64,000 nt of DNA, taken from positions 1,550,001 to 1,614,000 of the forward strand of contig NZ_JABWRJ020000001.1 in the NCBI RefSeq assembly GCF_014268935.2. The letters are read 5' to 3'. A model generated the notes under the pieces. That model did no database searches. It was not told the origin of the DNA and saw nothing but the letters and a program-made list of their open reading frames with translations. The position numbers and the translations under genes are program-made. Below, piece by piece: positions 8,980-19,001 of the stretch; position 1 is the first letter of the stretch; each line of letters starts with the position of its first letter. Origin of the DNA: Pseudomonas peradeniyensis. GTDB taxonomy: Bacteria > Pseudomonadota > Gammaproteobacteria > Pseudomonadales > Pseudomonadaceae.

Positions 8980-9138
8980 CTAAATCACGAAGAACCCATG
9001 GGTCCCATCCCACCCCAACTGGTCCACCAACCCGAACTCCCAATCCAGATACCCCTGCATCGCCTCCCGCGGATTGTCGGTGCCCTCATAGGGGCGGCGA
9101 TAGCGATCGATGCGGGGCGCGCCCAGGAGCCCAGCCAT
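8980..9138 (-). other. Short open frame with protein-like C-terminus (possible gene remnant)
   Basis: The 304-base gap between the large orphan gene and the monooxygenase holds a 52-codon minus-strand frame. Its C-terminal part (for example GYLDWEFGLVDQLGWDGTHG) has the composition of a real protein end rather than random sequence. No credible N-terminus can be found above the ATG at 9138, because the strand is then opposite the monooxygenase gene. It could be the surviving tail of a gene deleted when the neighbourhood was rearranged. The family is not recognised. Confidence 0.3.
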
Positions 9139-10477
9139 GGCAAGGCGTGACGGCCGCCTGCGGCTGGGCGCCTTTCTCTCCGGCTCCGGTGCTCACGCCG
9201 GCAGCTGGCGACACCCGCAGGCCGACGCCGACGCCTCGATCAACTTCCAGCGCTACCGGCAGTACGCCCAGACCCTGGAACGTGGGTGTTTCGACGCGCT
9301 GTTTCTCAACGACAACGTCGCTGTCGGCGAACTGGACCCACGGGTGCTGCGCAGCAGTGCCTACAGCCTGCGCTGGGACCCGCTGACCCTGCTGCCGGCG
9401 CTGGCGGTGGTGACCCGTCACATCGGCCTGATCGCCACCGCCAACACCAGTTTCAACGAGCCCTACAACATCGCCCGCAGCTTCGCCTCCCTCGATCACC
9501 TGTCCGCTGGTCGCGCCGGCTGGAACCTGGTTACCGCGCTGATCGGTGGCGAGAATTTCAACCAGGCGGCGCACCTGCCCCATGCCGATCGTTACGCCCG
9601 CGCCGAGGAGTTCTTCGACGTGGTCACCGGGCTCTGGGACAGCTGGGCGAACGACGCCTTTCCGCTGGACAAGGCCTCCGGTACCTGGCTGGAGCCCGCG
9701 CGCATGCGGGTGCTCGACCACCAGGGCGAGCATTTCCGCGTACGGGGCCCGTTGAATGCTCCACGACCCGTGCAAGGCTGGCCGGTGATCGCCCAGGCCG
9801 GTTCCTCACAGGCCGGCCGGGCGCTGGCGGCACGCAGCGCCGAGCTGGTGTTCACCGCCCAGCAGACCTTGAGCGAGGGCCGGGCGTTCTACGCCGACAT
9901 GCACCAGCGCCTGGCCCTGGCCGGACGGGCGCCGGAGTCTTTGCTGGTGTTTCCGGGCCTGGCGCCGGTGGTGGGGCGCACGGCCAGCGAAGCCCAGGAG
10001 AAGCACGAGCAGCTGCAGGCGCTGGTGGATCCGGAGGCGGTGCTCAAGGCGTTGTCGTTCCTGCTGGACATTGGCATCGACCTGGAGCGGCTGCCGGCGG
10101 ATGCCCCGGTGGTGCTGCCGGAGCCGTTGCCGTTGACCGAGCGGCACCAGAGCCGCCAGCAGCTGGTGGTGGACCTGATCCGCCGCGAACGGCCCACCGC
10201 CAGGCAGTTGCTGGCCGGGCTCGGCGCGGGCGGGCACCGGATGCTGGTGGGCACGCCAAGGCAGATCGTCGAGGAGATGGCCTGCTGGTTCGAGGAAGGG
10301 GCGGCGGATGGCTTCAACCTGCTGTTCACCCATCTGCCGGGTGGGCTGGATGATTTTGTCGGGCAGGTGGTGCCCGAGTTGCAGCGGCAGGGGTTGTTCC
10401 GGCGCGAGTATGAGGGGCGTACGTTGCGAGAGAACCTGGGGTTGCGGTATGTGCCCAATCGCCATTTTTCGAACTGA
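9137..10477 (+). CDS. LLM-class FMN-dependent monooxygenase (NtaA/SnaA/DszA family)
   Basis: A 446-aa protein with the hallmarks of the NtaA/SnaA/DszA/SoxA group: an N-terminal LGAFLSGSGAHAGSWRHP, then FDALFLNDNVAV, and HIGLIATANTSFNEPYNIAR followed by FASLDHLSAGRAGWNLVT (roughly residues 95-145). PVIAQAGSSQAGR follows near residue 220. These enzymes use reduced FMN supplied by a separate reductase to oxidise sulfur or nitrogen compounds. No reductase or transporter lies beside it, so the substrate is unknown. The ATG at 9137 has AGGAG seven bases upstream and was preferred to an earlier one. Confidence 0.88.
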   Translation: MARRDGRLRLGAFLSGSGAHAGSWRHPQADADASINFQRYRQYAQTLERGCFDALFLNDNVAVGELDPRVLRSSAYSLRWDPLTLLPALAVVTRHIGLIATANTSFNEPYNIARSFASLDHLSAGRAGWNLVTALIGGENFNQAAHLPHADRYARAEEFFDVVTGLWDSWANDAFPLDKASGTWLEPARMRVLDHQGEHFRVRGPLNAPRPVQGWPVIAQAGSSQAGRALAARSAELVFTAQQTLSEGRAFYADMHQRLALAGRAPESLLVFPGLAPVVGRTASEAQEKHEQLQALVDPEAVLKALSFLLDIGIDLERLPADAPVVLPEPLPLTERHQSRQQLVVDLIRRERPTARQLLAGLGAGGHRMLVGTPRQIVEEMACWFEEGAADGFNLLFTHLPGGLDDFVGQVVPELQRQGLFRREYEGRTLRENLGLRYVPNRHFSN

Positions 10478-10488
10478 GCATGGCAGCT

Positions 10489-10560
10489 GTGGGAGCGGGC
10501 TTGCCCCGCGATGGCGTCATTAGCGAACTGACGCTATCGCGGGGCAAGCCCGCTCCCACG
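10489..10560. repeat. Paired REP elements (inverted)
   Basis: Two REP units face each other: one beginning GTGGGAGCGGGCTTGCCCCG at 10489 and its reverse complement ending at 10560, separated by a short spacer. Such pairs are common in the putida group between converging genes. This one separates the monooxygenase from the convergent desaturase gene and may act as a bidirectional transcription stop. The right half is identical to the unit at 3762-3792. Confidence 0.8.
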
Positions 10561-10588
10561 AATACCTGTACTGACCCGGAGGGGCAGC

Positions 10589-11572
10589 TCAACCCCGCTG
10601 ATCGAAGAAATGCCCCATCAGCTGCAACAACGGCCGCCGCCGGTTCTTCACCGCGAACTCCCACTCATGGGTCTGCGACGGCGCATGGCCGACCTCATGC
10701 TCGCTCAGCAGCTTCTGCACCTGGGCCAACCGGTACCACGGCACCGAGGGGAAGGCGTGGTGGACGATGTGCAGGTTGAAGTTGAGGATCACATAGCGCG
10801 ACCACAGCGGCAGGTCCTTGCAGTCGTGGGACACCCCGTCCTGCTCCCAGAACTGCAGGCGGTCGGCGTCCCGCGCAAGCAACGGTGCCTCGGCATGGTG
10901 AGGCAGGTTGAGCAGCTCGACCATGAAGAACAGGAACACCCAGGTGATCCCGTAGAACAGCACCAGGTCCAGCAGGTGCCCCAGGCTCCAGGCCAGCACG
11001 GCCGCCGCCAGGTAACCGGTCAGGTACAGGCGGGCGAAGCGGATCTCCTTGAGAATCCTCGGCGAACTGTCGCCCTTGGCCCGGGCAATGAACGGCGCGC
11101 GCCAGTTGAGCAGGAAATGGTTGGCGGCGATCATCGGGATCCAGTGCTTCCAGACGAACTCCAGGGTGCGCTCCTGTTTTTTCGTCATCACCGAGAAGCG
11201 CTCGATCATGCCGCGGTTCTCCGGGTCGTTCACCGGGTGCGCGGTCCAGGTGTGGTGGGCCATATGGAAGCGCCGGCGGACCAGGAACGGCAAGGCGATC
11301 AGCCAGCCGTCGCAGTGGCCGATGAAGTCGTTGAGCCGGCGGTTGGCCGAGGCGGCGCCGTGGGTCGCCTCGTGCATGATCAGGTAGAGCTGCACGGTGG
11401 CCAGGCCGGCCAGCGCCAGGCCCAGCAACTGCAAGGCGGTGGAGTCGGCGAGCCACAGGTTCCAGGCCACCGCCAACAACAGCAGGTCGGCGACCCAGAG
11501 CATCACGGTCCAGGGTTCCCGGGCGCCGTCGGGGATCTGTTTTCTTACACTAAGCCATTGGTCCTTGGTCAC
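10589..11572 (-). CDS. Membrane fatty-acid-desaturase-like di-iron oxygenase
   Basis: A 327-aa integral membrane protein with the histidine clusters of the desaturase/hydroxylase superfamily: HEATHG (about residue 68), HMAHH (about 102), a later HH in LLNLPHHAEA (about 230) and HIVHHAF (about 271). Hydrophobic pairs lie around residues 20-60 and 190-225. These enzymes insert a double bond or hydroxyl using a non-haem di-iron centre. The GTG at 11572 was chosen because it follows the GNAT stop by 19 bases and has CGGAG upstream; the open frame further upstream lies inside the GNAT gene. It is the last gene of the minus-strand siderophore operon. Its substrate is unknown, and such an enzyme is not part of known anguibactin or acinetobactin pathways. 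Confidence 0.85.
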   Translation of the reverse strand: MTKDQWLSVRKQIPDGAREPWTVMLWVADLLLLAVAWNLWLADSTALQLLGLALAGLATVQLYLIMHEATHGAASANRRLNDFIGHCDGWLIALPFLVRRRFHMAHHTWTAHPVNDPENRGMIERFSVMTKKQERTLEFVWKHWIPMIAANHFLLNWRAPFIARAKGDSSPRILKEIRFARLYLTGYLAAAVLAWSLGHLLDLVLFYGITWVFLFFMVELLNLPHHAEAPLLARDADRLQFWEQDGVSHDCKDLPLWSRYVILNFNLHIVHHAFPSVPWYRLAQVQKLLSEHEVGHAPSQTHEWEFAVKNRRRPLLQLMGHFFDQRG

Positions 11573-11591
11573 TTGCAAAAACTCCGATCGG

Positions 11592-12659
11592 TTAGCTGGC
11601 GGCCCGGGAAGCCGGGGCTGCGGGAATGCTGCAGAGGTTGTTGGCCAGGTGCGCGTAGGCCAGGTCGAAACGGGCGATGTCGTCGTCGAAACCATGGCTG
11701 CGCGGGGCCACGGCGAAGTCCTGGAACACCAGTTGGAGGCAGTCGTAGCGGCTGCCGTTCTCCAGGTGCCAGGCCGGCAGGTAGGCAGTGATGGCAAAGC
11801 CCAGGCGACGCAGGCTGGCCAGCAGCTCCAGCTTGTCGGCCAGGATCAGCAGGCTGACGTACTCGGCCTGCGCATGCTGGCGCAGCAGCGCGCCCAGCTC
11901 CGCCAGCACGGCCTGGGTCGACGGGTAACGGCCGCACTGGCCCGACAGCATCAGCGCGCCGGCCTGGGGATCGTGGCTGTAGCTGAGCTGGCCATGGCGT
12001 TCGGCGCCGGTGGGGCCGCTGAGGAAGGTGTCCGGGTAGTTGCCGGGGGTGACGGCAAGCTGCAGGGCGGGGTAGAGCAGGCGGCGGACGAAGTCGGCGG
12101 CGCGGGTGGTCACGTACCAGGGCGCGACATGCACAAAGCCGGCCTGGGGCACCGGGTGGATGGCGGTCAGGTGATACTCGCGCAGGCCGTCGACCTTGTC
12201 CGGACCACCGTCGTGCCCCACCAGCACCGCGGGGCGGATCTTCTTCATGACGCCGTGGCTGGCGATGTTGCGGGTGATGTAGAAACCCAGCTCCAGGGGC
12301 TCGGGCCGGTGGGTCTCGAAGCCCAGGCGCACCAGGCTGGAAATGGCGCCGGTCCTGCGCGCATCGGGGTGGATCACCCCGTGGCAGACTTCCCACGAGC
12401 GGTTCCAGGGGCGGCGGGCGATGCAGCAGCATCCGAGCAGCTGGCCTTGGGCCTCGGCGACGAACCATTGCTGTTGCCCGCTGCCCAGCGAGTGGCGGAT
12501 ATAGTCCGGGCTTTGGCAAGGGTGGGTGGTCTGCCCATAGACCTGCTGGAACAGCGCGGCGAGGGCTTCGATATCGGCGGGGCTGGCCGGACGATAGCGC
12601 AGTGTTTCGGTTTCCGGCAACGGCGCAACGGCCGTTTGCGGCGAACGGGTCGCAGTCAT
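11592..12659 (-). CDS. GNAT-family acyltransferase, probably two tandem GNAT-like halves
   Basis: A 355-aa protein. The N-terminal half (residues ~22-150) looks like a GNAT fold, with LRYRPASPADIEALAALFQQ, then WFVAEAQGQLLGCCCIA, and VCHGVIHPDARRTGAISSLV as the acetyl-CoA-binding region. The C-terminal half ends with a second GNAT-like strand-helix pattern (LLILADKLELLASLRRLGF, then AYLPAW). The start at 12659 was chosen for its ribosome site (AAAGGTG). It lies between histidine decarboxylase and the desaturase gene on the same strand, so it may modify the siderophore, histamine or an acyl donor. That role is inference only. Confidence 0.75.
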   Translation of the reverse strand: MTATRSPQTAVAPLPETETLRYRPASPADIEALAALFQQVYGQTTHPCQSPDYIRHSLGSGQQQWFVAEAQGQLLGCCCIARRPWNRSWEVCHGVIHPDARRTGAISSLVRLGFETHRPEPLELGFYITRNIASHGVMKKIRPAVLVGHDGGPDKVDGLREYHLTAIHPVPQAGFVHVAPWYVTTRAADFVRRLLYPALQLAVTPGNYPDTFLSGPTGAERHGQLSYSHDPQAGALMLSGQCGRYPSTQAVLAELGALLRQHAQAEYVSLLILADKLELLASLRRLGFAITAYLPAWHLENGSRYDCLQLVFQDFAVAPRSHGFDDDIARFDLAYAHLANNLCSIPAAPASRAAS

Positions 12660-13080
12660 GACGCACCTTTTGTCTTTATTGAAGGCGAACGAAGGCAGTG
12701 ACCGCCCAGGGCAGGTCACGGGCACGTGGCGGGGCTGGGGTCAGTGACGGGGATGTCGTCGCAGGTCGGCGCGGCGGGGCGATTCGTATAGAGGGTGAGG
12801 CGAGGGGGCGTCATCCGTGAGCATGGCCATCATGCGACTCCTGTACATGGCGGGTTCTTGTCCAAGGCCAGCGCAAATCCTTGGCGCTGGCAGGAAAGGG
12901 ACTATAGAGCCACGCCAGGGGCCGTCAAACGGGCATCGGCAGGAAGCGGCAACGCGTTGCGTAGGCAAGGCGCCGAGGCGGCGGGCAGGCCCGCCCCCTG
13001 TTTTTCGGCACGCCAGGTCCCGGAGCAGTACGCCGTAGGAAATGGCTTACATGTAAATGGTTGTAAAGACGACCAGGCGT
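12660..13080. other. Gap between histidine decarboxylase and GNAT gene
   Basis: This 421-base stretch separates two same-strand genes of the siderophore operon and probably holds a promoter for the GNAT-desaturase pair. It contains a perfect 10-base palindrome TTACATGTAA at 13047-13056. It also holds a 35-codon minus-strand open frame at 12741-12848, beginning MYRSRMMAML with an arginine-rich end, whose ribosome site is poor. Neither can be assigned a function. No Fur-box-like site was found here. Confidence 0.35.
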
Positions 13081-14376
13081 TCAGATATCGCTGTCCTTGA
13101 GGCGGGCAAGGCCGCTGTCGCGTGCAGGTCTGGCATGGCCCGGCAGCGGCTCCGTCCGGGGTTGTCCTGCCGTGCTGTAGACCCGTGTACGACTGCCCAG
13201 GCCCTCCACCAGGGGCGCCTGCAGCGGGTTTCGGGTGACGGGTTTGCCACGGAACTTGAGGTCGGCGATCACCTCGTCAAGCAGCGCGTCGATCTGCGTG
13301 CTGTCCTGGTGGTGGGCGGTGGTAATCAGGTGCGCGGTGTCGCCCGAGGTGGCCAGGCAATGGCGTTTCCACACGCTGGCCGAGGGGCAGGGGAACACCA
13401 CGGTGATCGAGTTGGGGTTGCGCCAGGCCTCGATGCCGGCCGCCCGCAACCGGTCCACCGCATGCTGGGCCAGGTCCAGGCAGCGCTGGATGCGTGCGCG
13501 CCAGTCCTCCAGCGACCGGCTGCACAGGGCGGCCCACATCATCAGTGGCGTGTGGCCGTTGCGCGAGCCGCTGATGGTCTGGTCGCGGGCGCTGATGTAG
13601 TCGATTTCCACCGAGATGCGCTCGACGTTGCCGCGCCGGGCCACGACGATGCCGCAGGGCATCGGCGAGCCGATCATCTTGTGCCCGGAGACGCAGATCG
13701 AGTCGATGCCGTCGGCAAACGAGTAGGGCTCGGGGGCGTCGACGAAGGGCAGGATCATGCCGCTCAGGGCCGCGTCGGCATGCAGGTAGTAGTCCTCGCG
13801 GCGGATGCCGGCCTGGGCCAGGCGCTGCTGGATGACGGCGATGTTGTCGGTGGCGCCGCGCAGGGTGGTGCCGATATTGGCGAAGATGATCGGGTGGCGT
13901 TCACCGTCGGCCGCGATCCGCGCGACCAGGTCGTCGTAGTCCATCTCGCCGTTGGCCTGGGATTCCACCACCTGGGCCTTGATGCGCAGCAGGCGGACGA
14001 TCTTGGCCACCGAGTAGTGGGTGTCCTTGGAGTAGTAGAGGGTGGCGTCGGGAAACAGCTCGCGGGCCAGGTAGCAGCCGAACATGTTGCCTTCGGTGCC
14101 GCCGTTGGTAACGTAGCCCCAGCTGTCCTCGAACGGGATGTGGAACAGCTCGGCGAAGAAGCGCATCACCTCGCGCTCGAAGTCGAAGGAGTTGAGCAGG
14201 TAGTTGCTGGGTTCGTTCCAGTCGCCGCAGTTGTTGATGGAAAAGCGCATGAAACGGTGCAGCAGGCTGTAGTCGAAGTCGGCCGACTCGGGGTAGCCGA
14301 CGTTGAAGTACTGGTGGGTGAGGCAGTACTGCCAGAAGGCCTCGAGGCGCTTGTGGTTGGCGGGTGAGAATGTCAT
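13081..14376 (-). CDS. PLP-dependent histidine decarboxylase
   Basis: A 431-aa group II decarboxylase closely resembling the bacterial histidine decarboxylases used for siderophores (BasG, AngH, Morganella Hdc). It begins with [20 protein letters not shown], and the PLP lysine is Lys233 in [13 protein letters not shown], almost the same position as in the Morganella enzyme. It makes histamine, the building block later N-hydroxylated. The ATG at 14376 has GGAG upstream and matches the family start; an ATG 12 bases earlier is possible. The C-terminus runs about 50 residues beyond the usual ~380, with a basic, proline-rich tail. It follows entA after 80 bases. Confidence 0.93.
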   Translation of the reverse strand: MTFSPANHKRLEAFWQYCLTHQYFNVGYPESADFDYSLLHRFMRFSINNCGDWNEPSNYLLNSFDFEREVMRFFAELFHIPFEDSWGYVTNGGTEGNMFGCYLARELFPDATLYYSKDTHYSVAKIVRLLRIKAQVVESQANGEMDYDDLVARIAADGERHPIIFANIGTTLRGATDNIAVIQQRLAQAGIRREDYYLHADAALSGMILPFVDAPEPYSFADGIDSICVSGHKMIGSPMPCGIVVARRGNVERISVEIDYISARDQTISGSRNGHTPLMMWAALCSRSLEDWRARIQRCLDLAQHAVDRLRAAGIEAWRNPNSITVVFPCPSASVWKRHCLATSGDTAHLITTAHHQDSTQIDALLDEVIADLKFRGKPVTRNPLQAPLVEGLGSRTRVYSTAGQPRTEPLPGHARPARDSGLARLKDSDI

Positions 14377-14456
14377 GTCCAGCTCCATGGTGCGCGCTCG
14401 ACCGGCCAGGGCCGAGCGCGGTGCGGGTGAAAGTCCTTGTCAGTGCCGCATCAGGC

Positions 14457-15206
14457 TCAGGCGGCCAGGGTGGCGCCGCCGTCGACCACGATATCCTGCA
14501 GGGTCACGTGCCCGGCCTGTTCGGAGGCCAGGAACAGCACCACCTGGGCGATGTCGTCGGGCGTGGCGATCTTGCCCAGCGGCACGCCGAGCTTGAACTG
14601 CCCGGGCAGGCCGTCGACCAGCTGGCGCTCGCCCGCCGGGTCGCCGAGCATGCCGGCCAGCATCGGCGTGCGCGTCGAGCCCGGCGAAACCACGTTGCAG
14701 CGCACGCCGTAGGGCGCCAGCTCCAGGCCCACGCAGTGGCTGAGGCTGACCAATGCGGCCTTGGAGGCGCAGTAGGCGGCCATGTTCAGGCGCGGCACGT
14801 GGGCGGCGTTGGAGGCGACGTTGACGATGGCGCCGCGGCGTTGGCGACGGAACACCGGGGTCCACTGGCGCATCAGGTAGAACGGCGCGCTCAAGTTGAC
14901 ATCCAGGCAGCGCTGCCAGTCCTCGCAGGACACCTCGTCGCTGCGCCCCAGGCGCAGCACGCCGGCGACATTGACCAGCACGTCGAGGTACTGCGCCTGC
15001 TCCTTGAGGCGGTCGCAGACCCGCTGCACGTCGGCCGGGTCGGTCAGGTCGACATGCAGCAGCGGGAACGGCACGTCGGCCTCCTCGCAGTCCAGGCCGA
15101 TGACCTCGGCGCCTTCGTCGAGAAACTGCTGCGCCACGCAGCGGCCGATACCGCTGGCGGCACCGGTGACCAGCACGCGCCGGCCGGTGAAACGGGCCAT
15201 GGCCAT
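14457..15206 (-). CDS. entA: 2,3-dihydro-2,3-dihydroxybenzoate dehydrogenase EntA
   Basis: A 249-aa short-chain dehydrogenase with the cofactor motif VTGAASGIGR at residues ~12-21, NVAGVLRLG near 80, the catalytic serine in NVASNA, and YCASKAALVSL for Tyr/Lys. It oxidises the dihydrodiol to 2,3-dihydroxybenzoate using NAD. Its start overlaps the entB stop by one base (TGATG). Its presence implies a catechol cap rather than the salicylate cap of pseudomonine. Confidence 0.9.
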   Translation of the reverse strand: MAMARFTGRRVLVTGAASGIGRCVAQQFLDEGAEVIGLDCEEADVPFPLLHVDLTDPADVQRVCDRLKEQAQYLDVLVNVAGVLRLGRSDEVSCEDWQRCLDVNLSAPFYLMRQWTPVFRRQRRGAIVNVASNAAHVPRLNMAAYCASKAALVSLSHCVGLELAPYGVRCNVVSPGSTRTPMLAGMLGDPAGERQLVDGLPGQFKLGVPLGKIATPDDIAQVVLFLASEQAGHVTLQDIVVDGGATLAA

Positions 15207-16072
15207 CAGGCGGCACCCCGCGCTTGCACCAGCGACCACCAGCCGTCCAGGGTCGGCGCGTTGGCCAGCTCCTCGAAGCTGACGGCGATGCCGCGCTGCT
15301 TGAGCTCGGCGGCCAGCTTCATCACCTGCAGCGAGTCCAGGCCGTAGAAGATCAGGCTTTCCTGCGGGTCGAGGTCGCTGTCGTCCTCGATCATCTGGCG
15401 CACCCGGCCATGCAGCCAGTCGCGGGTGGTCTCGCCCGCGGGTTGGGTCAGCAGGGCGGCGGTGTCGGTGACATGGCCGCAGCGGGTGGCCACGTACTTC
15501 AGGGCCAGGCGGTGCTCCTCCTCGGAGAAGTCGGCCACCGCGTCGCCCACCAGGAACGCCTGGATATCGTTCATGAAGGCGTCGGCGGCGGTGATCATGC
15601 AGCCGATATGGGCGTACACGCCGCCGATCAGCAGCTGGTCGCGGCGCCAGCCGCGCATGCGCTCGAGCAGGTCGGAGCGCTGGAAGGCGCTGTAGCGCCA
15701 CTTGGTCAGCACCGTGTCGCCCGGCTGCGGCGCCAGGGCGTCGATGATCGGTTGCTGCTCGGGGCTGGCCGCCGGCAGGCCCGGGCCCCACATGGCGTTG
15801 AGCAGGGCACGGTCCTCGGGCGGCTGTTCATGGGGCTGGGCGGTGTAGACCACCGGGATGCCCTGCTCGCGGGCCCACTGGATCAGCCGCGACAGGTTGT
15901 CCACCAGGGCGGTGAGTAGGGCGCCATCGGGCTGGTAGAAGCGCAGGAAGTAGCGCTGCATGTCGTGGATCAACAGCACGGCCCGGGCCGGGTCGGGCTG
16001 CCACTGGGTCTTGTTGGCCGGGTAGCTGGCCCGCTGTGGCATGGCATAGTCGTGGATGGTTGGAATGGTCAT
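15206..16072 (-). CDS. entB: Isochorismatase with aryl carrier domain (EntB/BasF type)
   Basis: A 288-aa bifunctional protein. Residues ~1-205 are an isochorismatase that cleaves isochorismate to the dihydrodiol and pyruvate (AVLLIHDMQRYFLRFY near residue 31, GGVYAHIGCMITAADAFMND near 150). The last ~75 residues are an aryl carrier domain with the phosphopantetheine serine Ser247 in FYGLDSLQVMKL. The carrier receives dihydroxybenzoate from EntE and presents it to the first Cy domain. It is placed between entE (17-base gap) and entA. No phosphopantetheinyl transferase gene is seen in this window. Confidence 0.93.
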   Translation of the reverse strand: MTIPTIHDYAMPQRASYPANKTQWQPDPARAVLLIHDMQRYFLRFYQPDGALLTALVDNLSRLIQWAREQGIPVVYTAQPHEQPPEDRALLNAMWGPGLPAASPEQQPIIDALAPQPGDTVLTKWRYSAFQRSDLLERMRGWRRDQLLIGGVYAHIGCMITAADAFMNDIQAFLVGDAVADFSEEEHRLALKYVATRCGHVTDTAALLTQPAGETTRDWLHGRVRQMIEDDSDLDPQESLIFYGLDSLQVMKLAAELKQRGIAVSFEELANAPTLDGWWSLVQARGAA

Positions 16073-16089
16073 GTCGGGTCCTTGGACGG

Positions 16090-17691
<1,602 letters not shown>

Positions 17692-17717
17692 GGGAATCTC
17701 GGAAAGCGGGTTTGAGG

Positions 17718-18890
17718 TCAATGGTCCAGGCCGCAGGCACGCAGCATGGTGCCGAGCTTGGTCTGCACTTCGTTCCATTCGGTGTCGGGGCTGGAGGCCT
17801 CGACGATGCCGGCGCCGGCGAACAGGCGCACGCGCTGGCCGTTGAAGGTGCCGCAGCGGATGGTCACCACCCACTCGCCGTTACCCTGGGCGTCGCACCA
17901 ACCGACCATGCCGGTGAACAGGCCGCGCTCGAAGGGTTCGACGAAGCGGATCAGCTGGCGAGCCCGCTCGGTGGGGTAGCCGCACACGGCGGGAGTCGGG
18001 TGCAGGCGGCAGGCCAGCTGCAGGGCGTCGATATCGGCCGTGGCCAGTTCACCCTCGATGCGGGTGGACAGGTGCCACAGCGCGGCGGTGCTGATCAGCG
18101 ACGGCCGCTCGGGGACCTGCAGGCGGCTGCACAGTTCGCCGACGCGCTGGGCGATGTCCTCGGTGACCAGGCGGTGCTCGTAGTGGTCCTTCTCCGACGC
18201 TGCCAGCCATTGCGCATTGGCGCGGTCTGCCTCGGGGTCGGCCATGCGCCGCACCGAGCCGGCCAGCGGGTTGCTGATGAACGCCGTGCCTTGCTTGTGC
18301 ACCAGCAGCTCCGGGCTCACCCCCAGCAGGGTGGCGCCGTCGGCCAGGGGCACGCGGAAGTGGTAGCCCTCGCGGTTCAGCGCCTTGAGGTTGGCCTGCA
18401 CCTGTGCCGGGTCCACGGGCGCTGCGAAGTGCAGTTCACGCTGCACCGAGAGCACGGCCTTGCGCACATCGCTGTGCTGGAAGTTGACGATGGCATGGCG
18501 CACGGCGCGCTTGAAACCGTGTTCGTCGGGGATGTTGGCCTGGCTGAGCAACGCCGGCAGCGCTCCGGCCTGGGCGGGCGCCGCGGTGCGTTGCTGCCAG
18601 GCATAGGCCTGGGGAATGTACAGACTGGATGCCTGAGTGGTGTCGAAGGGGATGGCGCCGACCACGATCGGGTTGTCCTGGCCGGCCTGGCGGGCGCGCT
18701 CGAAGGCCTGGTCGATGCTGCGCCGCAGCGCGCCGCCGGCCAGGTGGCTGCCGTGGGCCGGGGTATCGATCCGCTCGCGCAGGCCGCTGACGCTCAGCTC
18801 GCGGTCGCCGGATGTGAATGAAAAGCTCGAGTCCTCTTGGCTGAGCGGCACGGTGTCCCTGTCTTGCAAACGCAGGGTGCCTGTCTTCAT
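17718..18890 (-). CDS. entC: Isochorismate synthase (EntC/BasJ type)
   Basis: A 390-aa chorismate-using enzyme with [53 protein letters not shown] and [20 protein letters not shown] in the order expected for EntC-type isochorismate synthases. It starts the aryl-acid branch of the siderophore. Its ATG has a strong AGGAGG ribosome site. It is the first gene of the minus-strand operon and is divergent from the NRPS gene; a Fur-box-like site lies in the 111-base gap. Confidence 0.93.
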   Translation of the reverse strand: MKTGTLRLQDRDTVPLSQEDSSFSFTSGDRELSVSGLRERIDTPAHGSHLAGGALRRSIDQAFERARQAGQDNPIVVGAIPFDTTQASSLYIPQAYAWQQRTAAPAQAGALPALLSQANIPDEHGFKRAVRHAIVNFQHSDVRKAVLSVQRELHFAAPVDPAQVQANLKALNREGYHFRVPLADGATLLGVSPELLVHKQGTAFISNPLAGSVRRMADPEADRANAQWLAASEKDHYEHRLVTEDIAQRVGELCSRLQVPERPSLISTAALWHLSTRIEGELATADIDALQLACRLHPTPAVCGYPTERARQLIRFVEPFERGLFTGMVGWCDAQGNGEWVVTIRCGTFNGQRVRLFAGAGIVEASSPDTEWNEVQTKLGTMLRACGLDH

Positions 18891-18932
18891 GGGTAGCCTC
18901 CTTGGCCGATGGGTGAGAAAGAAAACCTTGAA

Positions 18933-18947
18933 ATATAATCATTCTCG
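18933..18947. promoter_or_regulatory. Fur-box-like site, divergent entC / NRPS promoter
   Basis: ATATAATCATTCTCG matches 10 of 14 fixed positions of the TGATAATNATTATCA Fur consensus. It lies 43 bases before entC and 55 before the NRPS start, so one site could repress both directions under iron-replete conditions. Confidence 0.55.
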
Positions 18948-19001
18948 TTAGTAAATATGAGGACGCGAAACACATGGATTTGTCAACCACGCGGGTAAGC
19001 G

